Assembly: GCA_037447655.1 (NCBI GenBank)
Contig: JBBHKE010002999.1
Location: 1-62,000 of the forward strand
Reading direction: 5' to 3'
Source: Zygnema cylindricum
Taxonomy: Eukaryota; Streptophyta; Zygnematophyceae; Zygnematales; Zygnemataceae
Length of the DNA stretch: 62,000 nt
Shown here one piece after another: positions 52,660 through 62,000 of this stretch. How positions within the stretch are numbered: position 1 is the first letter of the stretch; the number at the start of each line of letters is the position of its first letter. The notes beneath the pieces were generated by a model that did not search any database, was not told the DNA's origin, and was given only the letters and a program-made list of their open reading frames with translations. A program made the position numbers and the translations under genes.

Positions 52660-52907
52660 TAGTAAACTACCTGCGCGCAACCATTTTATTTATATTTTGC
52701 TGCCGCATTTTGGTTACAGTAAACCTGCGCCGGCCGTGTGATTTTTTTTTTCTATGACGGTCGACGTTTGCAAGCGCGACACTTTTTTGACCGCCGGTAC
52801 AATAATCCGCCAGTCAAAGTTGTCCGACGGATTGACCGTCAGATCTGAAATTAAAGGTACGTAGCTTGTACAAAATTGTACTTCAAATGTACAATTTCTG
52901 ACAACTA

Positions 52908-52945
52908 CACCGCGCATCGTTATTAGTGTCAAAGTTTAAATAGTG
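52908..52945. repeat. Single CACC-family TIR at a TA
   Basis: CACCGCGCATCGTTATTAGT then GTCAAAGTTTAAATAG follows a TA and matches the MITE-C ends for about 38 bp. No inverted partner is seen to the right within the window. It may be the left end of the pogo-like element that follows. Confidence 0.55.
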
Positions 52946-53866
52946 TGTAAGTAAATATACCGTCATTGACGCTAATTAAGAATTTGAAAATTTGAAAAAA
53001 AAGGTTTATTCTAATTTCGGCGTTAACGCTAATTTGGGGACAGCAAAAATGGAATATTCTCCGTACGATTGTACACATTAATCTATGTAATCGTACACAA
53101 TCTTAAAAATTGTACGACGGCGTCAAATCGAGTATCTGTACCAATCAGACAATTTTACGGCGGTTACGTGTTAACGATATACCGCGTAACATAAAGTTTT
53201 TTTTTTTTTTTGGTTTGACGTTTACGGAAATGGTTAACACGCCACGCCGTTTCTACATGTAACTTGGACGTATGGCCGTAGTTCCGTTCGTCTGTATCTC
53301 ATGTATTCTAATAACGTCCCTTTTGGGTGGTTTTATTAGAGTTAAGTATGCTAATATGTGTCTTAATTGTAATAAGGGTGTTACCTCGTCTATCTTTCAG
53401 ACGCCTCACCTGTATTAACGTCAACGTTGTTCCGTATTAGAGTAAACGTTGACACTAAAATGAACCAAAAAGTACATACCGACCAACCAATTAATAATTC
53501 ACGTCACGTGATTGGTCGCCAAAGATTACACGTGTCTTATTTTTTATCCACGCAAACATTATGGCTTTTTTTAATATGCATCAAAACAGGTTTGTCTTAC
53601 CCGCTGCCTTTCCAAGAAAGATCCGTACATTTACTGAGCTGCCATGTTTTCTCATGCCTTTTTAATGAAAAACTTCTATTGTCAACCACGTGCATACTCT
53701 CACGTTGAAAACTGACGCAAATTTTAAAACTTTCCCGCTCTCACCGTGTCGTTTTTAAAATGGAAATATTTGACTCAAACAAAATATTTGATTTAAATTT
53801 TTTGAATGTTCAAATTTTTACCAAGCATTTCCCTCCTTTTTTTCACAACAGATTCCCTTCCCCTCC
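52946..53866. other. Upstream region of the pogo-like transposase
   Basis: Non-coding. It holds a T-run at 53199, several TTAACG/CGTTAA words and an ACGTCACGTGATTGG stretch near 53502 that combines a G-box with an inverted CCAAT box. No convincing ORF. Confidence 0.45.
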
Positions 53867-53874
53867 TATATATA
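53867..53874 (+). promoter_or_regulatory. TATA box of the transposase gene
   Basis: TATATATA after a pyrimidine-rich stretch, 123 nt before the first exon ATG. Confidence 0.6.
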
Positions 53875-53996
53875 CTCGTCGTTAACTCCAACAATGGCAC
53901 TCTTTTCCTCCCTTCGCATCTACCTTCGTTGTTGCATTTTATTTTTGTTGCTTCATATTTATCTTTCACAAGTTGTCGTGACTATCTTAAGAAAAT

Positions 53997-54396
53997 ATGT
54001 GGCCCATTACCACCTTTTATGCGGCGAAAGCCAGACCTCCTGTTGTATTTTTCCCACCTCCGGTTGAGGAGGAGATAGAGTGCGACGAGAATGAGGGGGA
54101 CGGAGAGGCAGGTGAAGGGATGGGATCACCAAATGATGACACCCTCATGGAAGGCGGTGGGTCCTATTTCGGCTCACCCCCAAATTCATCTCCGGACTCA
54201 CCGCCAGACTCACCGCGTGTGGACCACGGTATCAGCTCGGTGGTGAGACGCAAGCTCCAACACGTGTCGACAAAGGTTGCACGCGTTCGTGTAATCAATT
54301 GGATGATTGCGGATTGTAATACAAACGGAAAGGAGTGCCTTATACCGAGGACCGTGAAGAAGTTTTCGGAACACTTTACGGGCGAATATAATACAA
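53997..54396 (+). CDS. Pogo-like transposase, exon 1
   Basis: Encodes an N-terminal part: a Pro- and acid-rich segment (EEEIECDENEGDGE, SPPNSSPDSPPDSP), then a basic helical segment RRKLQHVSTKVARVRVINWM and IADCNTNGKECLIPRTVKKF, which looks like a DNA-binding helix-turn-helix. It ends at a GTAAGC donor with one base left over. The next exon at 57585 needs exactly one base, so the splice is in phase. The intervening intron would be 3.2 kb. Confidence 0.6.
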
Positions 54397-55268
54397 GTAA
54401 GCAATATTAACTTTTTATTCTTACCTTATATGACTTTTTACGGCTGCTTACATTTTGTTTCTCAATATAGAATGCGCTTATATTGTGGCATTTTATTTAT
54501 CTCTACCATTATGTGTTCGTTAGAATTTTTATTTATTTTTTCCACGCCCCGACCACATTTTCTTAATGTTACTATGTTAGATCCTCCTACACCGTCGTGA
54601 AACACCGACGACAGCGTGTCGTCGCTTGTGGTTCTAACATAATAATATTGTTAGCAGGCGGCCACATTGAAGCGCCGACGCGTGGATGAAGAAATCCAAC
54701 TGGCGACGACAATTCGTCGTCGCGACAATGATAAAATGACAAACTACAATACCGAGCATATTTTAGTTTTTTGTTTTTTGTTTTTAGTTAGTACAATAAG
54801 TATGAACCTTCGTATGGTCGACGAGGCTTTGTCTTTGTCCCATTGTTGGAATCGCAGAATCATTAAACCGCGAGTTTTTTTTATTCACTTTCGTCGTCGC
54901 ACCGTTGGATTATCCAAAAAAATTAGGGACACAACGACTTTCCTTTGTCGCGGACCACGCAGTCTGTGAGTGTAATTTGCACGTCGTTGCCATTCTTGGA
55001 ATCTTCTAAGCACTGAACCGCGACAACTCCTAATTTTGTTTCGTCGTCACACTATTGGAATGATCAAATTGATTGGGTTAGCGACAACTTCGTGCCGTCG
55101 CGAACAACACAATTTGTAAGCATATTTCGAACGCATATAATGCGTTAAAACCTCATGTGTTATTTTTACATACGACCTGACATTTTAAAGACAAACTCGT
55201 ATATTCTCTCATCCTTTTGTGTAGCCGCCTCTTTTACGTTTTTTTTTTGTCACGTGTGGCTAATTTAC
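54397..55268 (+). other. Intron 1 proximal part with CGTCG-rich repeats
   Basis: Includes a 'cgtcgtgaaacaccgacgacagcgtgtcgtcg' cluster (54593-54630) and a ~155-bp degenerate tandem repeat (about 54841 and 54998; CATTSTTGGAATC ... TTTCGTCGTC ... GGTTAGCGACAACTT). It may also be the promoter of the ORF that follows. Confidence 0.5.
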
Positions 55269-57486
55269 ATGGAGGGCAGCAGCCAGTCGTATAGGCGACA
55301 GCGTAGTGTCTTGCCGTATCGTCGTCGCTACCCTCCATTACCTCGGCGTAGTCTACGACGTCGGCCAACAGTACAAAGGGAAGAGGTACGAAGGGATGGA
55401 GTGGGAAGAGAAAGCCCCACGAGGGAAAGGCAAACACCGAGGGGGGTAGAGAGGGAAAGAGATGTCTCGGAAACCGTGATAGGAGAAAGGGGTACCACGG
55501 AGGAATTAGCGAGAGAAAGGGAGGCGGCCACTTCGCTACAAATCGGTTGGGTGCCGCCGGAGGGGAGGGAGCATGAAAGGGAGGCACAGAAGAGGTAGAG
55601 ATGGAAGGATTGACACCAGTTGGGGGAGGAAGGGAAGAGACCAATTTGGATGAGGTAGCAAAGGAGGGGATTTTACCGGAGGAGGGAAGGGTGCCGCCGG
55701 AGGGGAGGGAGCATGAAAGGGAGGTGAGAGAAGAGGTAGAGGTGGAAGGATTGACACCGGTTGGGGGAGGAAGGGAAGAGACCAATTTGGACGAGGTAGC
55801 AAAGGAGGGGGTTTTACCGGAGGAGGGAATGGAAGAAAGGGGTGAATCGGTAAATGTGATGAGGGGGGAGGCGGTAGAAAGTGATATGATTATGGGAGAA
55901 AAAAATCCATTACATGAGGATGGTGGAAAGACGGTTATGGGTGTAAGTGGGGGGGAGATAGAGGCGACGGTAGAAGAGGGTGAGGGAAGTGAGGCACGGG
56001 AAAAGGTAGAAAAAAAATGTAAAAAAATTAAAAGAAAATTAATACTTCTTGATGAGGGCGTCGAGGAGGAAAATGGTGGGGGTTTTAGGGAAGAGAAGTT
56101 GTTGAGTGAGGAGAGGGAGGGGAAGACAGAGTTGGGAGAGGAAAGAAAGGGAAAGGAGGCAACGGTTGAAGAGGGTGGGTCGAGTGAGGTTAGGGGAAGA
56201 TTAGGTACAAAAAGAAGGATAATAAAAAAAAAATTAATAGGGTTTTGTGAGACCGTGGAGGAGGAAGGAGTGGGGGAAGAGGCGACGGTCGAGAAAGGTG
56301 GGGGGATTGAAGCACGGAGAAAGATAGGTAGGAAGACGGAGATAGCAAAGGGTAAGCGTAAAGTGAAAGATGACGATGACGAATTATACGTCCCCTTGTC
56401 TTCGGATACCGACGAGAGCATCGAGGATGGTGAAGAACCGCCGGAAGACAAACCAAAACCCGAAAGTTTGGAACCCACCAACATCGTGGTGTGGAAAAAC
56501 GAGGATGATCCCACCACCGAGGACGAACAAACCCCGGATAGTGAGGAAAAACAACGTGAGGAGGAATTTGATGATGACGACGACGTGTTCGGGGCACCTC
56601 CCACGCCAAATAGGGAGAGAGCCATTGTAATGGCTCCTCCGCATCCTCAACCTCCATACCCGGTTGAGTATCCCGATTGGTATTTTCCTCCTCCCACGGG
56701 AGGGGAGGAAATGGACAGCTTCGTGCCTCGACCCGAGCATTATATTCCGGTTGCCGAATGGCCGGAACATTGGAGGTATGGTGAACCCCGACCCCTAAAC
56801 CCGGAAGAGAATCCTTTTCCGCAAATTCTCGACATCCCCCCCGATGTCACCGCACATCCAACATGGTTGTTTATCTCGCTTGAGGACCGAGGCTCAACCT
56901 TTGCCCACATAAGGCAATTTGATCCGGCGGATCCCCGGTTAACGTGGGTTGTTCATGGGGAGGACGGTTTTGGGTGAATGTCCCAGAGTTGCTACGTCAT
57001 CATCATCCTTGGGATCCGCGGCTATACTACACCCTAAAATTTTGTCGAGTAACTCCCGAGGTACTTGCTCTCCGAGATGCTCGTACGACGATATTGCAAA
57101 AATGTCGCAATGTCAGAGTGCCACTCTCTCGCCTTTGGGAAATACAAAGGGTTTCGCCACTGATTAGGCCTCCTTCACCTCCGAGAGGAGAAGATTTGCC
57201 TTTAATAATCGCGGCACTCACTCAACAAGTAGCGGCTCAACAAGAACAAATAAGAGCGGATCGAGAGCAATTGACAAGGCTCACACGGGCATTGTCGAAT
57301 AAAAAAAAAACGGTAATTGGTATGTATTTTTTACTAACACTTACTCCATTCTATCACTTCCCTTGTTTCACCCACTCACTTAATTGTTTAATGTCGTCGC
57401 TGAATCTTGAAATGGCTCCAGATACTTCAACCAGCGATGAGCAGCATTGGTCGCTGAATTTAGCGACGATTGCAGGCCGTCGTTGA
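55269..57486 (+). pseudogene. Unknown acidic ORF nested in the transposase intron
   Basis: Three frames join to about 680 residues: 55269-55598, 55601-56977 and ~56950-57486. The first shift is explained by a one-base loss in the first of two 140-bp tandem repeats (55551 and 55691). The second lies in a G-run near 56957. The N-terminus is arginine-rich; then come three degenerate EATVEEGxGxEAR-K(R/K)xI modules with basic tails, an acidic stretch (DDDDELYVPLSSDTDES, FDDDDDVFG), and a Pro/Trp-rich folded-looking part (PEHYIPVAEWPEHWRYGEP, THPTWLFISLED-like, VNVPELLRHHHPWDPRLYYT). It ends in a coiled coil (AALTQQVAAQQEQIRADREQ). I recognise no family. It may be a second protein of the transposon or a captured host gene. 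Confidence 0.5.
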
Positions 57487-57584
57487 ACCAAATTTATTAC
57501 GATATATATAATTTTTTTAAGTGAATTAGGACTGACAATTTTTTATTTCTTTTATGTTTTTTTTTTCCTTTCCTTTCGTTGCAG

Positions 57585-58064
57585 AATACCAAAAAGCAAG
57601 TCAGTGGTGGAATGGTCGGGTTGCGACATTGAGAGACATACGGAAGACGAAACATACTTTGTCGTCTGCGGTATTTGGAAGAAGAAGTGTGGTGGTGACA
57701 AAGGCACTGCCGGGTAGGGGGAGGAAGGAGTTTCCATGGGTCACAGCAGTGCACTCGGAGTTGGTGGATGAGTTTTACCGCTTCAAGAAGGCGGGTATGA
57801 AAATGTCACAAACCATTGTAGGGACCATGGCTGCTCATATCATTAAACATATGAAGGAGGAGAATGGGAGACTATTCGTCGACAATAAGGGTAAAGAGAT
57901 AAAAATGAAAATGACAAAACGATGGACGCAACGGTTTTGCGAAAAACACAGTATTGTGACGAGGGCTCAGAAAGGAAAATTACAATTAAGCCCGGAGAAG
58001 GAGGAATACATCGAAAAAACAGTAGCATATCACATGGGCGAATTAAAAAGAGGATTTTTATCGG
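57585..58064 (+). CDS. Pogo-like transposase, exon 2
   Basis: After TTTCGTTGCAG. It encodes YQKASQWWNGRVATLRDIRK, GRKEFPWVTAVHSELVDEFYRFKKAGMKMS and a CENP-B/HTH-like part (MTKRWTQRFCEKHSIVTRAQ, LSPEKEEYIEKTVAYHMGEL). It ends FLSG at a GTAAGG donor with one base over. Open throughout. Confidence 0.75.
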
Positions 58065-58247
58065 GTAAGGTTTTTGAACATTTGTATAACTCATTGCTAT
58101 ATGATGTAATACATGTTACATATATTATTCTAAATTTTGTTTTCTAAGGTTATGAATGCAAATAAGCGAATGAAAGTAGTTGCCCCAACCATTTTACTTT
58201 TTTGTGTTGTGTTTTACTTACAATTTTATGTGTTATTGTGATTATAG

Positions 58248-58499
58248 GTCGCTACAACGAGGATCTAGTCGAAAACATGGACGAAACCCACATGGTAGTA
58301 AATATGGATAACAAAAAGACGTTGGGTTTTCGCGGGGACGAGGTGGTCAAATACGCGGATGTTGCCGGAGGTGGAGAGTCGATGACTTTGATGGTTTGAC
58401 TCACGGGCGGAGTGAACGCCCAAATTGAATCTCCTATGTTAATATTCGCGAACAAGCTCCGTAATTACCCGATCAAGGGCATCCACGATGACATACCAG
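58248..58499 (+). pseudogene. Pogo-like transposase, exon 3 (DDE core start)
   Basis: The exon follows GTGATTATAG. It reads RYNEDLVENMDETHMVVNMD with the first catalytic Asp, then KTLGFRGDEVVKYADVAGGG and GGVNAQIESPMLIFANKLRN. This arrangement matches DDE_1 (pogo/Tigger-type) transposases. An in-frame TGA lies at 58397-58399. It ends DDIP at CCAG|GTGTTT, in phase with exon 4. Confidence 0.75.
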
Positions 58500-58690
58500 G
58501 TGTTTTTCTTTCCCTAAGAATCTTTTTTCTTAAAAATATTAACGCTATTGTCTCACTTATTCTCCCTTGTACTCCACACCCAAAATATTAAATATGGGGT
58601 GATATGTTGTTTATATTGATTTCTTCCCATACACTATTCGCCCTCTCTCTCCCTCCCTCACTCAATATCTTTTCCCACTTTCTTTTGTAG

Positions 58691-59394
58691 GAGTTTGTTA
58701 CCGTACTGGGCCAAAAGGTTGGAACAACAAAACGGTCTCCCCACAATGGATCGCCGAACCGAGGTCATACCAAGGAGACCGTGATGGGCGTGAAAAGGTT
58801 ATATTTGTGGACAATTGTGGCGGTCACAATATGTCTGAGGAATTAAACACCGCTTTACGCAAAAAGAGAACTACACTCCAATTTTTTCCTCCGTGTGCAA
58901 CGCATTTAGTGCAACCTGCCGATTGATTTGTAATTTCTAAAATTAAAGAAGTGTGGTCAAGAAAATGGGAAGATTGGAAGATAAAGAGGGTAGAGAGCCA
59001 CAAGTGGTCCTTACCTAGGGGCCAAAGATGGTCTGGTAAGTTAGTTGGACCGAGTAAAGCCTTTTTCTTAACGTTGGCACGCGATTCGATACGGGAGGTG
59101 AACGAAATGAAAGACAAAAATGGCATGGGATGGGCACGAAAGGCAATGATCTAGTGTGGATTGTCATTAAAGGATGGCAAATGGGAGGAGAGCATGCTTA
59201 CGCAAGATTTGCAAGTCATAATAATGAAATGGCGAAATCATTTCGATGGCGATGAGGTGCCACCTCCTTCGGCTCCCGCACGCGATTTACTATAACTCTT
59301 TCGAGAGGTCGACATTCAAGATGATAAAGCCAGTCATGACGAAGACTTAGAGGAATACAGTGATTATGAGGCACTTTTTAGGGAAGTGGTTTAA
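58691..59394 (+). pseudogene. Pogo-like transposase, exon 4 (DDE core end)
   Basis: The exon follows TTCTTTTGTAG. It reads CYRTGPKGWNNKTVSPQWIAEP, VIFVDNCGGHN (second catalytic Asp), FFPPCATHLVQPAD (third Asp) and ISKIKEVWSRKWEDWK, then a Trp/Lys-rich tail and an acidic C-terminus to TAA at 59392. Three internal stops, TGA 58924, TAG 59152 and TAA 59293, disable it. Catalytic residues and all three splice junctions are otherwise kept, so the element died recently. Confidence 0.75.
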
Positions 59395-59639
59395 TTAAGA
59401 GTGGCTGTATAATGGATTATGGGCCGTTTGCAAATCTTTTTACTAATAGTGTGGATTTTTTTGTAATATTTATTTTTAGGTTTTTTTTTATAGGTTAAAA
59501 CATTTACTTTTCTTTTACTGCAGTATGCACTATACATTGTATTTCTTTCTTTGACGATGAATATTATCTATCCCTATTTCATTTTGTTGTTTTCATATTG
59601 TTTATGCTACCTGAATGGCCAAAAATATGGATGAAATGT

Positions 59640-60350
59640 ATTTGTAGTGACGGTGTAAAATCGTTTCTATGTTTGGATTATCATTCTCCCATTCAGCGAC
59701 GAGACATTCTCGTCGCTGAGTACCTAAACACCTTGTTTTGACTCACTGTTTGTGCAGAATTGTGAAAAATACAACATGCCATTCAACACTGAAGAAATCT
59801 CGTGATTGTCTGGCATAATTAAAAAAAAATACCATTCAGCGACGAAATAGTCTCGTCGCGACGAGACTTTGTCGTCGCTCGTACCTAAAGATGTTGTTTT
59901 GACTTAGTGTTTGTGCTGAATGGTGAAAAATGAAGCATGCCGTTCAGCACTGAGGAATTCTCGTGATTGTCTGGCATAATTAAAAAAAAATACCATTCTG
60001 CGACGAGATAGTCTCGTCGCCACGAGACTTTGTCATCCGTGAGTACCTAAAGACCTTGTTTTGACTGTGTTTTTGCTGAATGGTGAAAAATGAAGCATGA
60101 CGTTCAGCACCGAGGAATTGTCATTGTTGACTGGCAAGATAGAAAAACATACCATTCAGCGACGAGATAGTCTCGTCGCGACGAGACTGTCTCGTCGCTG
60201 AGTACCATAAGACCTTCATTTGACTCAGTGTTTGTGCTGAATGGTGAAAAATGAAACGTGCCATTCAGCACCGAGGAATTCTCGTCGTTGACTGGCAGAA
60301 TAAAAAAAAATACCATTCAGTGACGAGACAGTTTCGTCGCTGAGTACCAT
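59640..60350. repeat. Five ~160-bp tandem repeats with CGTCGC palindromes
   Basis: Units start ACCATTCAGCGACGAG at about 59691, 59832, 59992, 60151 and 60312. Each holds palindromes such as CAGCGACGAGA/TCTCGTCGCTG, then TTGTTTTGACTCAGTGTTTG and GCTGAATGGTGAAAAATGAA. Their place after the transposase suggests subterminal binding sites. Confidence 0.85.
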
Positions 60351-60959
60351 AAGGGAGAGAGAGACAGAGAAAAAAAAGGAGATTGACTGAGATAAAATAA
60401 AAAATAAAATGAAAATAATGTGACATATTCCAAAAATAAAAGTGTGAAAAACAATCACATGTGTGACAACGAAAATAATTAACAATGACCACGCACTTCA
60501 TCAAGTGTATCACTTAACATTTACAAAACATGTAGAATTAAAATCACAGCACCTGTCATTGCAACAACATAAAAATGAATTACAATTTAAAAAACATGAC
60601 ATTAATACACTTGGAAATAAATTCAATCCTTTTCGCCTAAGAATGACAAAGAGGTTCACCGTAAAAAAACTACAATATGTACAACCAACCTATTTTTCAA
60701 AATTAAATAAAATATTAGTCTACATGAACGAAATGTACATCAGCTATAAAAATTATCCTTTGTAACAAATGATATTCTAATAACCTCCTCTAACTCATGT
60801 AAACATGTGTTTGGAAGTACTTATATTAAATGGAGTAAATATAACTCCATGACATTCCCATAATCTGTGCATTTGTTCCTCCATCACAATCAACTAACTG
60901 AATATAATCCCGTGCCTACAACAGAGAAAAAAATATAACAATGGAGTTAGTTATAAAAA
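60351..60959. other. AT-rich non-coding DNA
   Basis: A 100-codon ORF at 60463-60765 is Lys/Asn/His-rich without known domain; I do not call it a gene. No TIR resembling 52908 was found. Confidence 0.45.
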
Positions 60960-61790
60960 TTAATGACATTAATTTGTAATTTTAATGAGGGAGTAAACGG
61001 GAGAGGGGAAGAGGGGAGTAAATGGGAGAGGGCGAAAGCGAAGGAGAAAACACATGATTTTGAGTTTAGGGAAAAGGAAATGGGAGAGGAAGAGGGAGAT
61101 CGAGGGTTATAAAGTACAACAATTTCAACGGGGGAGATAGAGTGAAAGGGAGAGGATGAGGGAGTGGGAGAGGTGGCAGCCTGAGAGGGTGAGGGAGAGG
61201 GAGAGTATGAGATAATGGATGAGAGTGCGACAGATTGTAAGGGTGAAAGGGAAAGGGAGAGGGGAAGGGAGAGAAAAAGGGAGAGGGAGAGACAGAGGCA
61301 GATGGAGGGAATGGGGAGAGGGAGAGGAATAAATGAAGGGAGATACACCGGCAGATCGAGAAAGTGAGAAAGAGAGAGTAAGGGAAAGGGAGATGAAATG
61401 TAAGAGAGTAGGGAAGGGAGAGGGAAAGAGAGAGGGAGAGGGAGAGGGGAGGGAGAGGGAAAGAGAGGGTAAAAGGGAGAGGGAGAGGGAGAGATTGAGG
61501 CAGATCGAAGAAGGGGAGAGGGAGAGAGAGAGTGGGACGGAGATAATGTGGCAGATCGAGGGAGTGGGGAGAGGGAGAGGAATAGGGGAAGGGAGATAGT
61601 GCGGCAGATCGAGAGGGTGAGAATGGGAGGTAAAAGGAAAGGGAGAGGGAATGTGAGAGTAGAGAAAGGAGAGGGAAAGAGAGAGGGAGAGGGATGGGGG
61701 AGGGAGAGGGAAAGGGAGAGGGAATGAAGATAGATTGAGAGGGAGAGAGAGAGGTGAAGGGAGAGGGCATAAACGAGAAAGAGCACATTT
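60960..61790. repeat. GAGAGGG purine minisatellite
   Basis: About 830 bp of (GAGAGGG)-type repeats with a higher-order phrase GGCAGATCGAG...GAG recurring near 61351, 61500, 61551 and 61602. The long Ser/Pro/Leu ORFs on the minus strand are a by-product. Confidence 0.9.
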
Positions 61791-62000
61791 TAAAAAACTT
61801 TCAAAATTAAAAGAGGGAGATGAGCATAGGTAGGTTCGGAAAAAAAGGGAGCGTGAAAGAGGGGCTGAGGCAATGAAAGGTAAATGGAGTGACGCGCCAT
61901 ATGCAGAGGGACAAGGAGCCGCCACATGCGACCTCGAATCCATGGAAATGAAACGAAGGTGGCGGCGGTATTTTCGCTGCTTCTTCATGAAACGAATGAG
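61791..62000. other. Mixed-composition end of window
   Basis: The last ~100 bp are more balanced in composition. A minus-strand frame starts MKKQRKYRRHLRFISMDSRS at 61988 and runs into the minisatellite. Insufficient to call a gene. Confidence 0.3.

Larger units (their letters stand above)
51124..52907. mobile_element. Fold-back element with ~245-bp inverted ends
   Basis: The left arm 51124-51367 and the right arm 52663-52907 are inverted copies at roughly 95% (GTAGTTGTCAGAAATTGTAC ... GCGCGCAGGTA). A MITE at 51368-51584 interrupts the inner end of the left arm, and a hAT-like insertion (51827-52659) lies next to the right arm. Long TIRs without a transposase suggest a non-autonomous Mutator-like or fold-back element. 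Its target duplication cannot be read because another TIR abuts the right end. Confidence 0.75.

Noticed and set aside
55234-56625. 463-codon ORF opposite the acidic ORF
   Set aside because: Ser/Pro/Leu-rich shadow of a Glu/Gly-rich coding strand. The plus-strand frame has Trp/Tyr-containing folded-looking segments and an explainable frameshift.
56950-56980. Programmed -1 frameshift in the acidic ORF
   Set aside because: GGTTTTGGGTGA does not fit the canonical slippery heptamer and no pseudoknot is evident. A one-base indel in the G-run is simpler.
60947-61988. Long Ser/Pro/Leu ORFs (240-287 codons) on the minus strand
   Set aside because: They overlap in all three frames over a GAGAGGG minisatellite, so they reflect composition and not coding.

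Overview
The window is a transposon graveyard from a plant-type nuclear genome. I see no convincing host gene, rRNA gene or ordinary tRNA gene. The best lineage clue is the primer-binding site shared by several copia elements. It reads GGTTATGGGCCCACC directly after the LTR and is the complement of the anticodon arm of initiator tRNA-Met; the last two bases fit the plant form of that arm better than the insect form. A streptophyte is therefore likely. I cannot name the species; a charophyte alga or bryophyte is a weak guess. The ten Ns at 27619-27628 mark an assembly gap.

Layout. 1-4846: copia element El-1 (minus strand), lacking its reverse transcriptase. 4847-24400: AT-rich, non-coding DNA containing eleven copies of a conserved 31-nt motif, a 0.8-1.1 kb tandem duplication, polypyrimidine tracts, a GTGCG minisatellite, a GC-rich island, three G-box repeats, a hAT-like MITE and a possible solo LTR. 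24428-27618: El-2 (minus), with an open RT-RNase H frame, cut by the gap. 27629-30485: an LTR fragment, the 3' end of a probable Ty3/gypsy element with a PHD-like finger, and a duplicated 0.35 kb segment. 30489-41998: El-3 (plus), split by complete nested element El-4 (minus, 34418-40855, TSD GAAAG). 41999-49136: El-5 (plus), starting with a 0.95 kb inverted LTR palindrome and carrying a solo LTR (TSD GAGAG) inside gag. 49137-52907: MITEs and a fold-back element. 52908-60350: a pogo/Tigger-like DNA transposon with a spliced, stop-containing transposase gene and a second unknown acidic ORF. 60350-62000: AT-rich DNA, then a GAGAGGG minisatellite.

Most notable system. El-2 to El-5 and the solo LTR form a family of half-tRNA-primed (hemivirus-type) copia elements. 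Their LTRs combine four unusual modules: (1) three consecutive hairpins with AGGG-type loops whose stems co-vary between LTRs, starting 71-73 nt after the TATA box; (2) a second co-varying hairpin near the LTR start with a conserved ACTTGTTGTAGTCACTGA loop; (3) a tRNA-like A-box/B-box module always antisense to the element; (4) a gag reading frame that begins in the last LTR nucleotides and reads through the primer-binding site. El-1 shares the fourth feature in a diverged form.
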